Assembly (NCBI GenBank): GCA_947359465.1
Contig: OX375882.1
Span: 54,992,509 to 55,056,508 of the forward strand
Reading direction: 5' to 3'
DNA length: 64,000 nt
Origin: Metellina segmentata
Taxonomy: Eukaryota; Arthropoda; Arachnida; Araneae; Tetragnathidae
Shown: piece by piece, positions 10,166 to 21,351 of the stretch
Layout of the letters: each line of letters opens with the position of its first letter
How positions within the stretch are numbered: the stretch's first letter is position 1
Program-made: the position numbers and the translations under genes
The notes under the pieces: generated by a model
Databases searched by the model: none
What the model saw: only the letters and a program-made list of their open reading frames with translations
What the model was told of the DNA's origin: nothing

Positions 10166-11097
10166 TCCTATTTCTGTCTTGATATTCAATTACTTTATTT
10201 AGTAATCACTTCATTACCAATTCTATTTTTTGTGTATTCTTTTCATACACAGGTCTTATTTCTTAAGTACTTTGAAAAAATAAATTTCATTCGAATAATG
10301 TTTTTCGAAGTAATTGAATTTTTTGCTCTCATATTTTTAGAACACAAATAAACTCTGAAGAAAACTTCAAACGTTTTAATCCAGGCAACTCCAAGAAACC
10401 AACTCAACATCAAATAACAGCACAAAGATGCCAAATCTGGCGACCGTCTTGTATACTCAGTTCCAGCAGCTTGTTTTTACACAGCTTTTATTTCCTCGAT
10501 TCATTAATTCACCCATATTAACAGCGTGGTGAAAAAAGCAACACCAAACCAGAACCAGGAAATGGACAACCGCTGCAAACTCAAGGTCTCATTCACTGCA
10601 TTCGTCGAGATCGTATCGTATATTGGCAACGGATTATGCTCTGGAAACAAGTATCGACAATCTGCTCTAATTGCCAGCGCTTTTTGTTCCATTATGAGGA
10701 GAGTGTTTTTTGCTTTTCCGCTGATGAAACTGGGCTTGTCTTTTCCCAGGAACAGACTCCCAACACGTCTGTTTCGTTTTTCTTGCGGTTCTCATCCTCA
10801 CACCCTTGTCAAGAAACTTTCATTATGTTCCATTTATGGTCATGAGATGGATTCATTGTGCGTTAAAAAGAAACAACAAGAACTTTTGAGTGTTTTCGCG
10901 AGAATGTGAAATGAGTATTGATTTAATGAACGTCAACTTCTCTGCTTTTTGATCCAGAATACAATGGAGCTAATTTGAGAAGCGATTTTGGAGGGTGTGA
11001 ATAAAAGCCCATTTGTTTCATTTACTCGAGTATATATTTGTTTTTGAAACTTTTTTTTTTTAAATGTCTCTTCAAAATTATCCGTACATCAGTTGGA
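10166..11097. other. Spacer with uncertain open frames
   Basis: Overlapping frames of 60-127 codons occur on both strands around 10504-10909, the longest being 10526-10909 on the plus strand. None has a recognisable domain, and frames on both strands over the same bases are equally long, so no gene is called. Base composition is less AT-rich here than in the flanks, so an old element or a conserved non-coding block is possible. Confidence 0.35.
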
Positions 11098-11331
11098 CCG
11101 CTGTAGTCTAGTTGGAAGAGCAAATTAGCAACCAGAGGTTTGCGAGTTTGAAACTCGATACAACCAAAGACTGTGTAGGTGGGGGCTGTTACACGTTAAA
11201 TCTGTCGTTGCCTCAAATGTCCTCACGACGTGGCGTGGAAGTTGAAATGTAGAGTGCCAGCTCAGGTGTTTTTGTCGTCATCTAACCGTGGTTCAGAATT
11301 ACGATGTGTTGTCCTTGGACCTTTCCTTTTG
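11098..11331 (+). mobile_element. tRNA-derived SINE, head type 2
   Basis: The head carries TAGTCTAGTTGGAAGAGC (A-box-like) and GCGAGTTTGAAACTCGATAC (B-box-like, decayed). The shared SINE body follows: gagtgccagctcaggtg, the TCTAACCGTGGTTCAGAATT block and the TGTTGTCCTTGGACC block. The 3' part runs into the adjacent GATC-rich minisatellite and has no tail. Confidence 0.8.
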
Positions 11332-11480
11332 AGATCAATCCTCCAAGATCGCTCCAGATGATCGATCCTCCAAGATCGATCCAGATGATCGATCCTCCGA
11401 GATCGATCATCCAAGATCAATCCAGATGATCGATCCTCCAAGATCGATCCAGACGATCCATCTTATCCATATGATCGATC
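11332..11480. repeat. GATC-rich minisatellite, 27-bp unit, about 5 copies
   Basis: Irregular tandem copies of GATCGATCCTCCAAGATC followed by GATCCAGAT. The sequence just right of it ends AACCACCAGGAGAGTAAAG (near 11510-11530), resembling the right end of the TTAA-flanked MITE family. The array may have grown inside such a MITE or from the SINE word gatcaatcc. Confidence 0.8.
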
Positions 11481-11683
11481 CTGCTAATGACGAGAGCTCC
11501 CTCGCTGAGGCAACCACCAGGAGAGTAAAGCAGCATTTAAAACAATCAGTAATTCCTTTGAATTTTTTAATGTTTTAATTTAATTTTTTTTCATAACAGA
11601 ACACATATTTTCTGTTGACCGTAGCCCTTTGTTTCATAAAGATCTTTTGCAAAAGTATCCTTGTCTGGTTTCAAATGCTACCT

Positions 11684-11954
11684 GGGCCGTGGTTGCCCGG
11701 TTGGAAGAGTAACGGATAAGCAACCAGACAGTTGCGAATTCGATCCCAACCTAAGACCGTCGGCACAAAGGTTAAATCTATCTTGGCCTGAAATGTCCTC
11801 GCATTGGCGGGGTCTGGAAGTTTGGAGAATGGGGTTCCAGTTCAAGCGTGACCCCGTCATCTGACCATGGTTCAAAGTAGTCGTCGGATCTTTCCCTTCG
11901 GAAAAAGATCCCGGACCGTCGCCAATAACCTCCAGAGTACGATGTTAATTTTAA
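11684..11954 (+). mobile_element. SINE head type 2 with target duplication
   Basis: Full copy flanked by a 12-bp duplication, CAAATGCTACCT (11672-11683) and CAAATGCTGCCT (11955-11966). The head has GTTGCCCGGTTGGAAGAG and a B-box-like GCGAATTCGATCCCAACC. The body continues through gggttccagttcaagcgtg, TGACCATGGTTCAAAGTA and GATCCCGGACCGTCGCCAAT to the ATGTTAATTTTAA end. The spurious frames on either strand are SINE shadows. Confidence 0.9.
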
Positions 11955-11966
11955 CAAATGCTGCCT

Positions 11967-13163
11967 AACATCCTAAATTTTCACGCTCTAAAAAAATGTT
12001 TTAACGGATCTCTTATATTCGTCACGTGAAAACAAAGTAATATGTTTGTGTTGCTAACTACGCAAAAGTGATTTTACTGAAGTATCCACAGCTGAAAATT
12101 CATAAACATCAACAACAAAAGTGCTGTTGTAAGCCGACTGGAACGAAATGGCTTATACCGGGTTTTTTTTTTCAACGCCATTGGTTGAACATCTACATTC
12201 TGACGGAACGATACGCCAATGTTTACCTACTAGATAAAGCACGTGCGCTTCCTATTACAACTGCTTCATTATCATAATATTGAATATATGCGACCGTGAA
12301 TCTATTCAACTCCTACTCACTTATACCCACTCATCGAGAATATCCAGTCATAGTCATTGGTTCCCCGAAGCAAACAAAAGAAATTGGACGTAGTTTGGTT
12401 TCATTTGTTATCAATATACCTTGACCTTATTAAGTATCAAACATCATCCCGTCCGTACATTACTGTACCACAATGTTCAATTGTCTTTTGCTCCTTCTAT
12501 TTTTAAGCATGGCGTTTCTGGCAGAATGGGGGTGAAATATCCTAACTTCTAATGAAACCTCTGTTTTGCAAAATTGGTATATTTTTACTGTGCAAAGAAA
12601 CCCGTTTTACCTTTTTTATTGATGTAACAATTCCGTGGCATTTGGTGAAACCGATTAAAAACTATTCTTATTGGTGTCAAAGTACTGCCAAAAAAAGACA
12701 CTGCCTATCCTGTCTAAGCCAAAATCCTAAAAGTGATGGAATTTCTCATCTCCAACATTGATTACATCTGTGAAAGCTGAGAAGACAAAAGTTCTCAAAA
12801 TTACTTGGCTTTTCCTTCGAAATTAGTATGCCTTTTGGGTTGCCTTTGAACGCCTTGATTTTGAATTTTCTTAATTTTCTTTTCCTTCTGAATACTTTTT
12901 TTTTTTCCTGTTTTTTGTGTATTGTTTTTGTTAACTGTACATGTTTTTTTTTTCCTTTTGTTCTTTGTAAATTTTCTAATTATGTGATACTTTTCTTAAG
13001 TCATTTTGTAATTTTGTGCTTACATGTTTTTTCCTTCACTTGCCTTTTCTTTTGTGTGCTTATATGTGTTGTGGATTGCTTGGCTCTCCCTTATCCCCGA
13101 ATCTCCCCCTAAGGCGGGTTATACAGCTGAAAGCCGCGCAGGTGAAACAGTGTTCGTCTACGA
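11967..13163. other. Spacer with T-rich low-complexity tract
   Basis: Nothing recognised. The frame at 12828-13112 is a T-rich low-complexity stretch translating as Phe/Leu/Cys runs and is not a credible membrane protein. CTTCCAAT at 13164-13171 is the left target duplication of the next element. Confidence 0.5.
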
Positions 13164-13171
13164 CTTCCAAT

Positions 13172-13959
13172 TAGGGATGCGACATCGATAGCAAAACATC
13201 GATGTTCAAAATTAAAACATTAATGTTGATAATACATCGACCCGAAAACATCGATGTTTTTAAAATTCAGTATATTTAAACTTTCTCCCCCATTTCTTAA
13301 AACTGGTTTAGCAACTTGTGATGCTACATCGACAGCAAAACATCGATGTTCAAAATTAAAACATCAATGTTGATAATACATCGCCTTCAAACCATCGATG
13401 TTTTTAAAATTCAGTGTGTTTGAACTTTTTTCCCCATTTCTTAAAACTGGTTTAGCAACTTGTGATGCTACATCGACAGCAAAACATCGATGTTCAAAAT
13501 TAAAACATCGATGTTGGTAATACATCGCCCCCAAACCATTGATGTTTTTAAAATTCAGTGCATTTAAACTTGTTTCCCTATTTCTTAAAACTAGTTTAGC
13601 AACTAGTGATGCAACATCGGCTACAATACATCGATGTTTTTTTCTAAAACATCAATGTTTAGAATACATCGACATCGATGTCGCATCCCTACTTTTCAGA
13701 CCCTTCATTCTTGGTCACTTCGGTCTAAAAGTATGTTCAATTTGCTGATTATAAAAATGATGCTACTTGGTTATTTTTTAAATTTTTGTACCGGTACTTT
13801 TTTCATTAAAAATAATACATCGACAACGTAAAAACATCGACAAGTATAAACATCGATGTTACCAAAACATCGACCCCAATACATCGATGTTAAATGCATC
13901 GATGTTTTTTAAAAAAACATCAATGTTTTGAAAACATCGACATCTATGTCGCATCCCTA
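13172..13959 (-). mobile_element. hAT-like MITE made of ATCGAT repeats, copy 2
   Basis: Same family as 1014-2002 but inverted: the shared marker (CCCATTTCTTAAAACTGG) reads on the opposite strand. Both ends are TAGGGATGCGACATCGA-type inverted repeats. It is flanked by 8-bp duplications CTTCCAAT (13164-13171) and CTTACAAT (13960-13967). ATTCAG marks at 13265, 13409 and 13553 give an internal period of 144 bp, against 181 bp in copy 1. It also holds the internal terminus followed by CTTTTCAGACCCTTCA, so the compound structure predates the split of the two copies. Confidence 0.8.
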
Positions 13960-13967
13960 CTTACAAT

Positions 13968-14215
13968 CCAACACTCCAGGTGGTTGTCTCGATGAGATAT
14001 CTCGTCATTAGCAAAACTAACCAGATGCAGATAGACGAGATATCTCGCCATTAGAAGCAAATGACCAGATCTTGATCTTATAATCATGAAAAAATCGGTC
14101 AGACCTTGGTGACGAGATATTTGATCATTGGTGAAATTGTTCAGATCTTGATAGACGAGATATCTCGTCCACCAAGATTAACTTAACCCTCCAAGTGGGT
14201 CGGAGGGTTTTCTCT
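13968..14215. mobile_element. TTAA-type palindrome MITE
   Basis: Starts near ACTCCAGGTGGTTGTC. It contains repeated GAGATATCTCGTC palindromes spaced by CATTAGCAAAACT...GACCAGATC-like spacers, with the perfect 16-mer GACGAGATATCTCGTC at 14154-14169. It ends near TTAACCCTCCAAGTGG. The left terminus is degenerate. The family is compared under the 35889-36112 copy. Confidence 0.75.
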
Positions 14216-15661
14216 CTGGTGAAGGCGGTTTACATTAGATTTCTATAACTATCCTGGGTGTATTCTCGCCAGCAAACATGTTCATGTGTACCATGTCTAT
14301 TTAGTTGACAGAAAAGCAATGCTCGCAGTAGCAGTTGGACCATATTTGGGCTTGAACTATATTTTTTACTTTTAACGATTAACCAACCGTTTAATATAAA
14401 TAAGGATTGAATTAAACTAGTTAAATATGGATGTCATTCTAAGAATCAAATAAGGATTTCAGCGATTTCAGACAGTTTACAATAAAGCGTCGATTCTAAT
14501 TTAAATTATATAGGATGATGGATTGAAATGTAAATTTGTAGTTACCGCAACGAACAATGGTTTTATTTCATTCTAAGCAAAATAGACAATTAATAAACCT
14601 CATTTTAAGGTGCGTTATGAAACTATTGCAGTAACTTGTGTTGTGAGAATGCGATTGTACCACGTGGGTGTTTTTGAGGGTGGAGCTTCTTGCTGTCACT
14701 CTTGGCGAGACCACGTGATCGTTCGAAAAGGAATGCTATTAAAAATACATTTTTTTAGACTTCCTAATGGCACGGCTTCGGGGAGTGAGCTTTCTTGATG
14801 TGCTCCCTCCTTGTTCTAGAAACTCGAACTTGCGTATTTCTGTCTAATATTACTATTTGTTGTGTAATTGTACCGTTTGTACTGTTTGTTTCGTGTATCG
14901 AAATAAATCACAAAAAGACATTATTGATCTCGATGATTCTTTTCAACTTGTATCATCCATCGTCTATGCACCGATTCAATAGGCTGATTTTCGCGGCACT
15001 TCGCAATCTATAGTATGTTTCATCTCCCGAAAATACACTATTACATTCGAGAAAATGTCTACGCTTTCTCCAACGGTGAAACTTATCTATAGGACTAGCC
15101 CAAGCACAGGTGGAAGACCCTAATTAAATCATGGACACTTTTTATTTTCAGTGAACACACCTAACGAACTCTAACGTATCCAACAATATCTTTGGAATGT
15201 GTTCATCCTATTCCAATGCCTCACAATATCTTCCTTGATTTCGTGCATAACAGCCATTTATATTTGGGGACACAGATTTAGAGCGGACATCAGAGCGTTA
15301 TAGATGAGTAAATATGTAACTACTCCTTGAATAACTGTATTTTACAGACTCATATGAGGAAAAAAAATCATAAATACCAAACAGAGGACGTCGCCATTAA
15401 CATTAGGAAAAAATGGATCCGGGTAGCACAAAGTATATGTATTACAAACTATCATAAACTACATAATCTGAAAATACACAACCTGGCTCCGTAAACAAAA
15501 GTTTTTCTCAAATCTGTTGAAAAGTATGGTAGTTTACATATCTTTTGTTTGAGTGTAGAAGATGAATTTGGGAACAATTGGGTCACATAAGGAGGACATA
15601 ATATCCGAGAGGCTTATTCCTTTTAATTATAAGACGGAGTGGGTGGGGGAGGGGACATGTG
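14216..15661. other. Spacer, nothing recognised
   Basis: AT-rich, with short frames at 14610-14798 and 14795-15013 that show no domain, no splice context and no repeat relationship. No element ends were recognised. Confidence 0.45.
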
Positions 15662-15957
15662 GTGGTGTAACTCGATTGGTCGAATAGCGGATAAGCTACC
15701 GGAGGGTTGCGAGTTCGAAACGTGATCCAATCAAAGACCATCGTGCTTGTTGAATCTGTCGTAGCCTCAAATGTCCTCACGTTGCTATTGTGTGGAATAT
15801 CGGAGAGTTGTGTGCCAGCTCAGATGATGACCTCGTCATTTCTTCGAGATTCAAAATGATGAAGTGTTGTCCTAGGTATTTTCCTTTCTGGATTGAGACC
15901 AGACCGTTGTCGATAGGCCGTTGTGTTGCTCCAGTGAGTTTTTCCACCTACCAACCT
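15662..15957 (+). mobile_element. SINE head type 2
   Basis: The head contains ATTGGTCGAATAGCGGATAA and a B-box-like GCGAGTTCGAAACGTGATCC. The body includes TGTGCCAGCTCAGATGATG and ends GTTGTGTTGCTCCAGTGAG plus a CCTACCAACC tail. It is diverged and no target duplication is clear. Confidence 0.8.
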
Positions 15958-16628
15958 AAAATATTCATAATAGCATGGTTTTAGCTATAGAATATAGCCT
16001 CCTAATGTCCACTCACGACCAAATTTCGCGTGCGCTGTCGTGAAAGTGGACCGGGCAGAGCTTGGAGAACGATGGTGTTTGGGAAAAAGATTTGTTGATT
16101 ATAGTCGAATTTAAGTCACACTTGAGAACCAAATATAATAATCGGCAACTTATCATTATTACGAAAAAGAAATTGTTTGAATTAAAATACGTTTCGTCAT
16201 GGCCAGTTTCACAACGCTCCCAGCAAACCTGCCGAAATCATTTGCACGAAACCGCAGGGATGAATCTTTCGTTTATTTTAAATCAACTGTCTTCTTTTAA
16301 GAACATGCCCCGAATTTCCTCTCGCATCCTTTGCTTTTTTGTTTCCTCTGTTCCTTTGAGCAAACAGCGCCGTTTCCCGGATATCACTTTAGTTTCCAAA
16401 ATGACCTTGTCTGTCCACGGGTTTCGGACAATCGCTCGAATTTCGGAAAAGGAAACACGGAAAATAGGATACGGAGTGTCGACATGCGATGCTTAATAGA
16501 ATACGACGGGTATTTAAATCGAGGGAGTGGTATCAAAGTCGGCATCGTCACGGCTTTTCATTTGTTGGCTCTAAAATACGTTGACTCAGATGAATGACCA
16601 AGAATGTTTTTAAATGTTAAGATGTAGG
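15958..16628. other. Spacer, nothing firmly recognised
   Basis: The plus-strand frame 16062-16496 (144 codons) has no recognised domain, and a second frame overlaps it, so it is not called a gene. No repeat family was seen. Confidence 0.4.
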
Positions 16629-16705
16629 CAGCGATTTTTCAATAAACGTCGTACTGGAGCAAAACAAAGGTTTACTGACGATGGTCCGGGATCAATCCCA
16701 AAGAG
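16629..16705 (-). repeat. SINE 3' fragment
   Basis: A short piece of the tail-proximal SINE body in reverse orientation (AACGTCGTACTGGAGC, then GACGATGGTCCGGGATCAA). It lies just before a full copy of the same orientation. Confidence 0.65.
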
Positions 16706-16711
16706 CTTTAC

Positions 16712-17032
16712 ATTTGGTAGGTATTTAATTAACGTCGGTTGGTAATGGAGCTGCACAATGGTCTATGGTCGACGGTACGGGATCAACCCCCGAAGGGAAA
16801 GATTCGAGTAGAACACCAAGTAATTTGGTACCACTGTTGGATGACGAGGCAACACCTGAGATGGCTCCCCACTCTTCAAAACTTCCACGCCACTGCAACG
16901 TCAGGACATTTGTGGCCACGGCAAATTTAACGTACACCAGCCCTATTTGTACACGACGGCCTTCGGTTGGTTTCGAACTCGCAAACCTTCGGTTGGTAAA
17001 CTGATGTTTTTCCAACCGGGCTACCGCGGTTC
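16712..17032 (-). mobile_element. SINE head type 2, reverse
   Basis: Full-length copy in reverse orientation. The tail side reads GGTAGGTATTTAATTAACGT. The body includes GACGAGGCAACACCTGAGAT. The head at the right ends in CCAACCGGGCTACCGCGG, the complement of the tRNA-like 5' part, with GGTTTCGAACTCGCAAACC as decayed B box. Confidence 0.85.
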
Positions 17033-17816
17033 TTTAAACTGTTAAGAAATAAAGCACGTTATTAATTAAATGTTGCTCTTTCTCGATCAATAAGAGATAT
17101 ATTCTTTGTATATAGCAACACAGAGGCTCTTTAAGTGTACACGGTCTTCACGGTCCCGAGGTAGTCTAGCGATCTTTTCTTTTCTCACGGGGTTTACTGT
17201 CAGCACAAACAGGTGTAATGTAAACACAGGTGAAGCACACTCGGGTTACACAAGCGATCCTCTTCAGCTTTCATCGTCCTTATTCTATTCCCCAATCCCT
17301 TTTCCCCTTTCATGACATTTTTTGCGTGAAGTTGTCTGTCGTGTGTTTGGTGCAGCTGGATCAAATATGGCTACGAAGCCATAAAACTATAAATTAACCT
17401 ATCAATCTTTATATATACATGACGGTGTCTGTCTTGTGTTTGGCGCAGCTTGGACAAATATGACCGTTGCGTCATAAAATCCAACAGCCATCATCCACCA
17501 ATAAGAAACGCCAATATCGTCAGCTAAAAGCATATTTTCAAACTATTATCCAAATGAGTGGCAACTGTAAAACCGGATACAAAAATCTGCATCACAAAGG
17601 ACGATATAAAGTTCTATAACACAAAGCACGCAATAAAATTCTTCAACTGAAGGACGATGTAAAGTTCTATAACCAGGTAACTACCAGAGATACTCGGAGG
17701 ACTTAATAGTTCCATGGACACTTATTAGTACTCTTTCCGAAAAATAAAATTAAAAAAAAAATAATAATTAAATAAAAATTCCAAAGTGGGATTTTTGATG
17801 GAAAACCACAAGAGTA
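17033..17816. other. Spacer with Helitron-like 5' sequence
   Basis: A related sequence occurs twice: TTGTCTGTCGTGTGTTTGGT (17331-17350) and GTGTCTGTCTTGTGTTTGGC (17426-17445). The second follows TCTTTATATATACATGAC, resembling a Helitron 5' start. A CAAAGCACGCAATAAA / GGACGATGTAAAGTTCTATA repeat follows. No end or coding sequence is clear. The right edge is the TA target of the DD41D element. Confidence 0.35.
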
Positions 17817-17818
17817 TA

Positions 17819-19266
17819 CAGGGTGTTTCAGTGAACCGTTTCAGAACTTATAAGAGGGGTAGGGTACATCCTGACAACTCGAAATCATATAGCAATGTGG
17901 GGTCGGAAATGCTTTCCTGAAGCGGTGTTGTACACAGAAGCACCGTAAAGAAAAGAGACCGTAAGTGAGAAATCGTTTTAATAATACATGAAAAGAAGCA
18001 AAAGGTACATGGATTAAAGTAAGTGTTCGAAGTTTCTTCCACGGGCTACAATGCACGCCTCATATCTCCGACGCATGGACATCCGAACATTCTGGAATAC
18101 TCCAGGCATATCTCGAATTTCTCCGGCAGCTACTGCAATTCTTGCAACCAGCTCCTCAACATTGTCAACAGGGGTGTCATAAACTAGCGATTTCAGATGA
18201 CCCCAGAAATAAAAATCAAGACATGATAGGTCGGGTGACCGAGCAGGCCAACGCACGGGACCACCACGTCCGATCCACTGCTGACCAAATGTGACATCCA
18301 GGTAGTTACGAACAACTCCGCTATAATGGGCAGGGGCTCCATCGTGTTGGAACCACATTGTATGTTGCGTCGATGCAGAAATCTGTTCATCTCCCAAAAG
18401 TTGTGGCAATACTTGCTGCAGAAAGAGCAAGTAGTTAGGTCCGGTTAGACGAGACGGTAACAGGTAAGGTCCGATGAGGTGATCTCCCATAATACCGGCC
18501 CATACATTGACCGAAAATCGAATCTGTGCTGCACGACGTCGTATTGCATGCGGGTTCTCGACCGCCCAGATATGGTCGTTATGCGTGTTGAAAATTCCTT
18601 CCCTTGTGAAGGATGCCTCATCGGAAAACAACACTTCAGCAGGAAAAGGGGGGTTTGTAGCACATTTTCCAAGGTGCCACTGTGCGAAAGCAATACGAGG
18701 TGCATAATCCTCCGGTTGCTGTGTCTGGACACGCTGCACGTGAATCGGATGCATGTCTTCTTCTCGGAGAATCCTCCAGACGCTGTAATGGGAAACCCCG
18801 ACTGCGTTTGCTACACTTCGTGTACTCGTTCTTGGATTCCCCTGTACATGCTGCAGCACATTCTGTTCGACGTCTGCAGTCCGTGCTGTTCTTACCCTGT
18901 CAGCTCTTTCTAATGAACTTGTCTCAGCTAACCTCTGGTGCAGTCTTGCAAAGAAATTATGACTGGGGATACGCCTCGTCGGATATCGTTCCGCGTACAA
19001 ACGCTGTGCGACTGGCCCACTACAATTTGCAGCCCCGTACGCCAAATGCATATCGGCTAACTCTGCGATCGTGTAATCATCCATCCTACTAACTTGGCGT
19101 TCTTGAACGAAATGAAGATTCCCTCACGAAAGCTCGGGATTTTCGAACAACGCCATCTACCGCGTCAGGAAAGCATTTCTGACTGCCCATTGGTATATGA
19201 TTTTGGTTCGTCAGGATGTACCGTACCCCTCTTAGAAGTTCTGAAACGGTTCACTGAAACACCCTG
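17819..19266 (-). mobile_element. Intact DD41D mariner-like DNA transposon
   Basis: Complete 1448-bp element flanked by TA on both sides (17817-17818 and 19267-19268). It has imperfect inverted repeats of about 106 bp (17819-17924 and 19161-19266), starting CAGGGTGTTTCAGTGAACCG. It encodes one uninterrupted transposase on the minus strand. TA duplication, long inverted repeats and a single 356-residue DDD transposase are the Tc1/mariner arrangement. The spacing of 41 residues between the last two catalytic aspartates places it with the DD41D branch (rosa/VISITOR-type elements). The open frame suggests recent arrival or recent activity. Confidence 0.95.
18014..19084 (-). CDS. DD41D Tc1/mariner-type transposase
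   Basis: A 356-residue protein that would cut and paste the surrounding element by binding its inverted repeats and inserting at TA. Residues about 3-55 resemble the N-terminal helix-turn-helix of insect and spider transposases annotated as DUF4817 (QRLYAERYPTRRIPSHNFF). Residues about 85-108 form a second helix-turn-helix (STRSVANAVGVSHYSVWRIL). The catalytic core has D155 (LFSDEASFT), D248 (WFQHDGAPAHYS) and D290 (SPDLSCLDFYFWG), with 41 residues between the last two. The C terminus ends RGRNFEHLL, shared by decayed relatives in this window (42664-43216, 51627-52451). All key residues are present with no stop or frameshift, so it may be active. Frames on the opposite strand are shadows. Confidence 0.95.
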   Translation of the reverse strand: MDDYTIAELADMHLAYGAANCSGPVAQRLYAERYPTRRIPSHNFFARLHQRLAETSSLERADRVRTARTADVEQNVLQHVQGNPRTSTRSVANAVGVSHYSVWRILREEDMHPIHVQRVQTQQPEDYAPRIAFAQWHLGKCATNPPFPAEVLFSDEASFTREGIFNTHNDHIWAVENPHAIRRRAAQIRFSVNVWAGIMGDHLIGPYLLPSRLTGPNYLLFLQQVLPQLLGDEQISASTQHTMWFQHDGAPAHYSGVVRNYLDVTFGQQWIGRGGPVRWPARSPDLSCLDFYFWGHLKSLVYDTPVDNVEELVARIAVAAGEIRDMPGVFQNVRMSMRRRYEACIVARGRNFEHLL

Positions 19267-19268
19267 TA

Positions 19269-20784
19269 TATATAGTCTTTCAAACCCTTTCTCAGAAGAT
19301 TTGACAACTGACATTTTTTTTTTGCAATAACATTTACGTGTAACTAAAAAAGTTGGTTGTGGCTGCAGTGAGTTTTTTGGCGCATGAGCATTATTGTGCC
19401 AAGCTACACCAAACGCAAGACAGATAACGTCAGGCAATGGGCAAATACACGTAATGAAGGTTTACTGACGCAGGAGAGAGAAGTACGTCCAGAAATGAAT
19501 CAAACCTGCTCCGCCTACAACCCACACGTTTCTTTCGCAGTGAACAAAAGTTGAGTCACGTAGGCTCTAAACAAAAAGGTAAAAGAAAAAATTACATAAT
19601 TTAACTTAACAGTTAATGGAATCGGTCGAAATATTTGTTTTTATGCTTCTTAGGTACTGACATAGTCTGACCGCGGTTAAAATTACGAGATGTTGTTTTC
19701 TGACCTCTTCTTTCGCAACACCTAGAACTCGCAAGTTGTTAGTACAGTGAGCATGCCCATTGAGCCAAGACAGCCCGAAGGAAGTCTTAGGAACAAAAGA
19801 TGAAAGTTTAAGATTTCTTCTTAGTTGCTAACAAAAAAAAAAACGAGTCAATTTTACACAAGGGAAAACTATCTCGAGTCTAAAGCCGAGATTTTAAAGC
19901 CAGGTTACGGTCTGATCGATTTCCAACAAAATACGTCGAGTTTGTTCATGATTTTATACGTATTAATTTTATAATTCATGTTGCAAATAATTTTTTTGAG
20001 GAAAAATATGTTCCGTTTGCAAATTATTTCATAAGATACGAATAAAAGTGTAGAAAAATAATTCACCATAACATACCATCCAAAATTTATTTATATCGTA
20101 AGTTTATCGCTCTTTTTGACCACAAGATGGCAGCACAAAATATGAATTTACTGAATTCAAGTTGAAAATTGTAGTCGTGGCGACATCTATGAATGAATTG
20201 TCACATTATTTTCCAATTTAAAAAAAATCAATTTGAAATTAAATAATAACGAGAGCAGCGCTGTGAGTGGAAAAGCACCATGGAGACCAAGATAATTGAA
20301 AGGATTGGTTTTAAAAAAATTAAAATTCTTCCTACATTATTCAGGTTTTTTTTAAGATATACAATATTTTTTATAGTCTTCAGTACGTTTTTGTTTTTAA
20401 AAAAATGAACACTTTTTTGTTTCTACAGTACTTTTTTAAGTAACATAATAGTTATTTTATGTATTAATAGTCACAGCATTAATCAAAGTTGCATGACTAA
20501 AGAAAAATTCATTGAGAATAACGAGAAAAATTAGTATAAAAAAAAAACGCTGTTTCGTTTTCTTTAAATCAACCATCTTTTTAAAGGACCCACTTATGGC
20601 ATCACTACGTTCTTCAACATTGATATAATTTATTTTACACATATTTGCAGAACAACCATCACACAGTCATGCGTGTTTGAAATAAACAGTGATTATCCAC
20701 TTTTGATGCAAAATGGAATGTCTTTCATGGTTTAACACTTTAACACTTTATTATGTAAATGACGTTTTAGCTAACTCTCTTAAC
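19269..20784. other. Spacer with a possible worn SINE
   Basis: Between about 19660 and 19790 a GTCTGACCGCGGTTAAAATT block is followed by ACTCGCAAGTTGTTAGTAC and a CCATTGAGCCAAGACAGCCC end. This could be a very decayed SINE in reverse orientation, but the order is not secure. The remainder is AT-rich with nothing recognised. Confidence 0.35.
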
Positions 20785-20866
20785 AATCGAAGTAGTTTCG
20801 ACGAGATATCACGTCCATCAAGATTTTACCAATTTTGCTATGGACGAGATAATTCGGTTCTACGGA
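20785..20866. repeat. TTAA-type palindrome MITE fragment
   Basis: GTAGTTTCGACGAGATATCA followed by CGTCCATCAAGATTTTACC and ATGGACGAGATAATTCGG matches the left part of the palindrome MITE family. Its right part is missing. Confidence 0.65.
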
Positions 20867-21131
20867 ATGGATATCGAAAGTCAAAACTCATCCTATTTTC
20901 AGTAAATTCAGTAGTTAAGCTCAGTCAATCAATATATTGAATGACTAGAAAAGTCCAATGTATCAAGTATATGAAAAAATAAATACAATAGGATAAATTT
21001 TACTCAACATAGGCGTTAAAATTGATAAAAGACAACTTAAAAATTTCATCATATAATAGAGCCCATCAAAAATGTCAATTTTTATTATAGATGACATCGA
21101 AGAGGTATTATGTGTATTAATTTCTATTCAT

Positions 21132-21351
21132 TTAACCCTCCAAGTGGTTTCGACGAGATAACTCGTCCATCAAAATCTGACCAATTTTGCTAATGGTGAT
21201 ATGTCTCGTCATCAGGATACTGACGATTTTTTGTTATGATGACGAGGTCAAGAGCTGTACAGTTTCTTTTGACAAGGTACTTCGTCAATCATGATCGGGT
21301 AAATTTTGCTGGTGGCAAAATACTTCATCGAACAACTACCAGGAATATTAA
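21132..21351. mobile_element. TTAA-type palindrome MITE
   Basis: Left end TTAACCCTCCAAGTGG (TTAA at 21132-21135), right end ...CTACCAGGAATATTAA (TTAA at 21348-21351). The interior has the family's spaced GACGAGATAACTCGTC-like palindromes and CATCAAAATCTGACCAATTTTGCTAATG-type spacers (cited in parts), with a central TTTTTTGTTATGATGACGAG. The right terminus is partly eroded. Confidence 0.8.

Noticed and set aside
10504..10909. Overlapping frames of 62 and 127 codons on opposite strands, one with a hydrophobic segment
   Set aside because: Neither has a recognised domain or clear splice sites, and equal openness on both strands argues against coding. A transcript match would change this.
12828..13112. 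Hydrophobic 94-codon frame that looks like a membrane protein
   Set aside because: It is translated from a T-rich low-complexity tract, giving Phe/Leu/Cys runs without design.
16062..16496. 144-codon plus-strand frame
   Set aside because: No domain, overlapping alternative frame, and no splice or promoter context.
18479..19092. Plus-strand frames up to 144 codons
   Set aside because: They are antisense shadows of the intact DD41D transposase on the minus strand.
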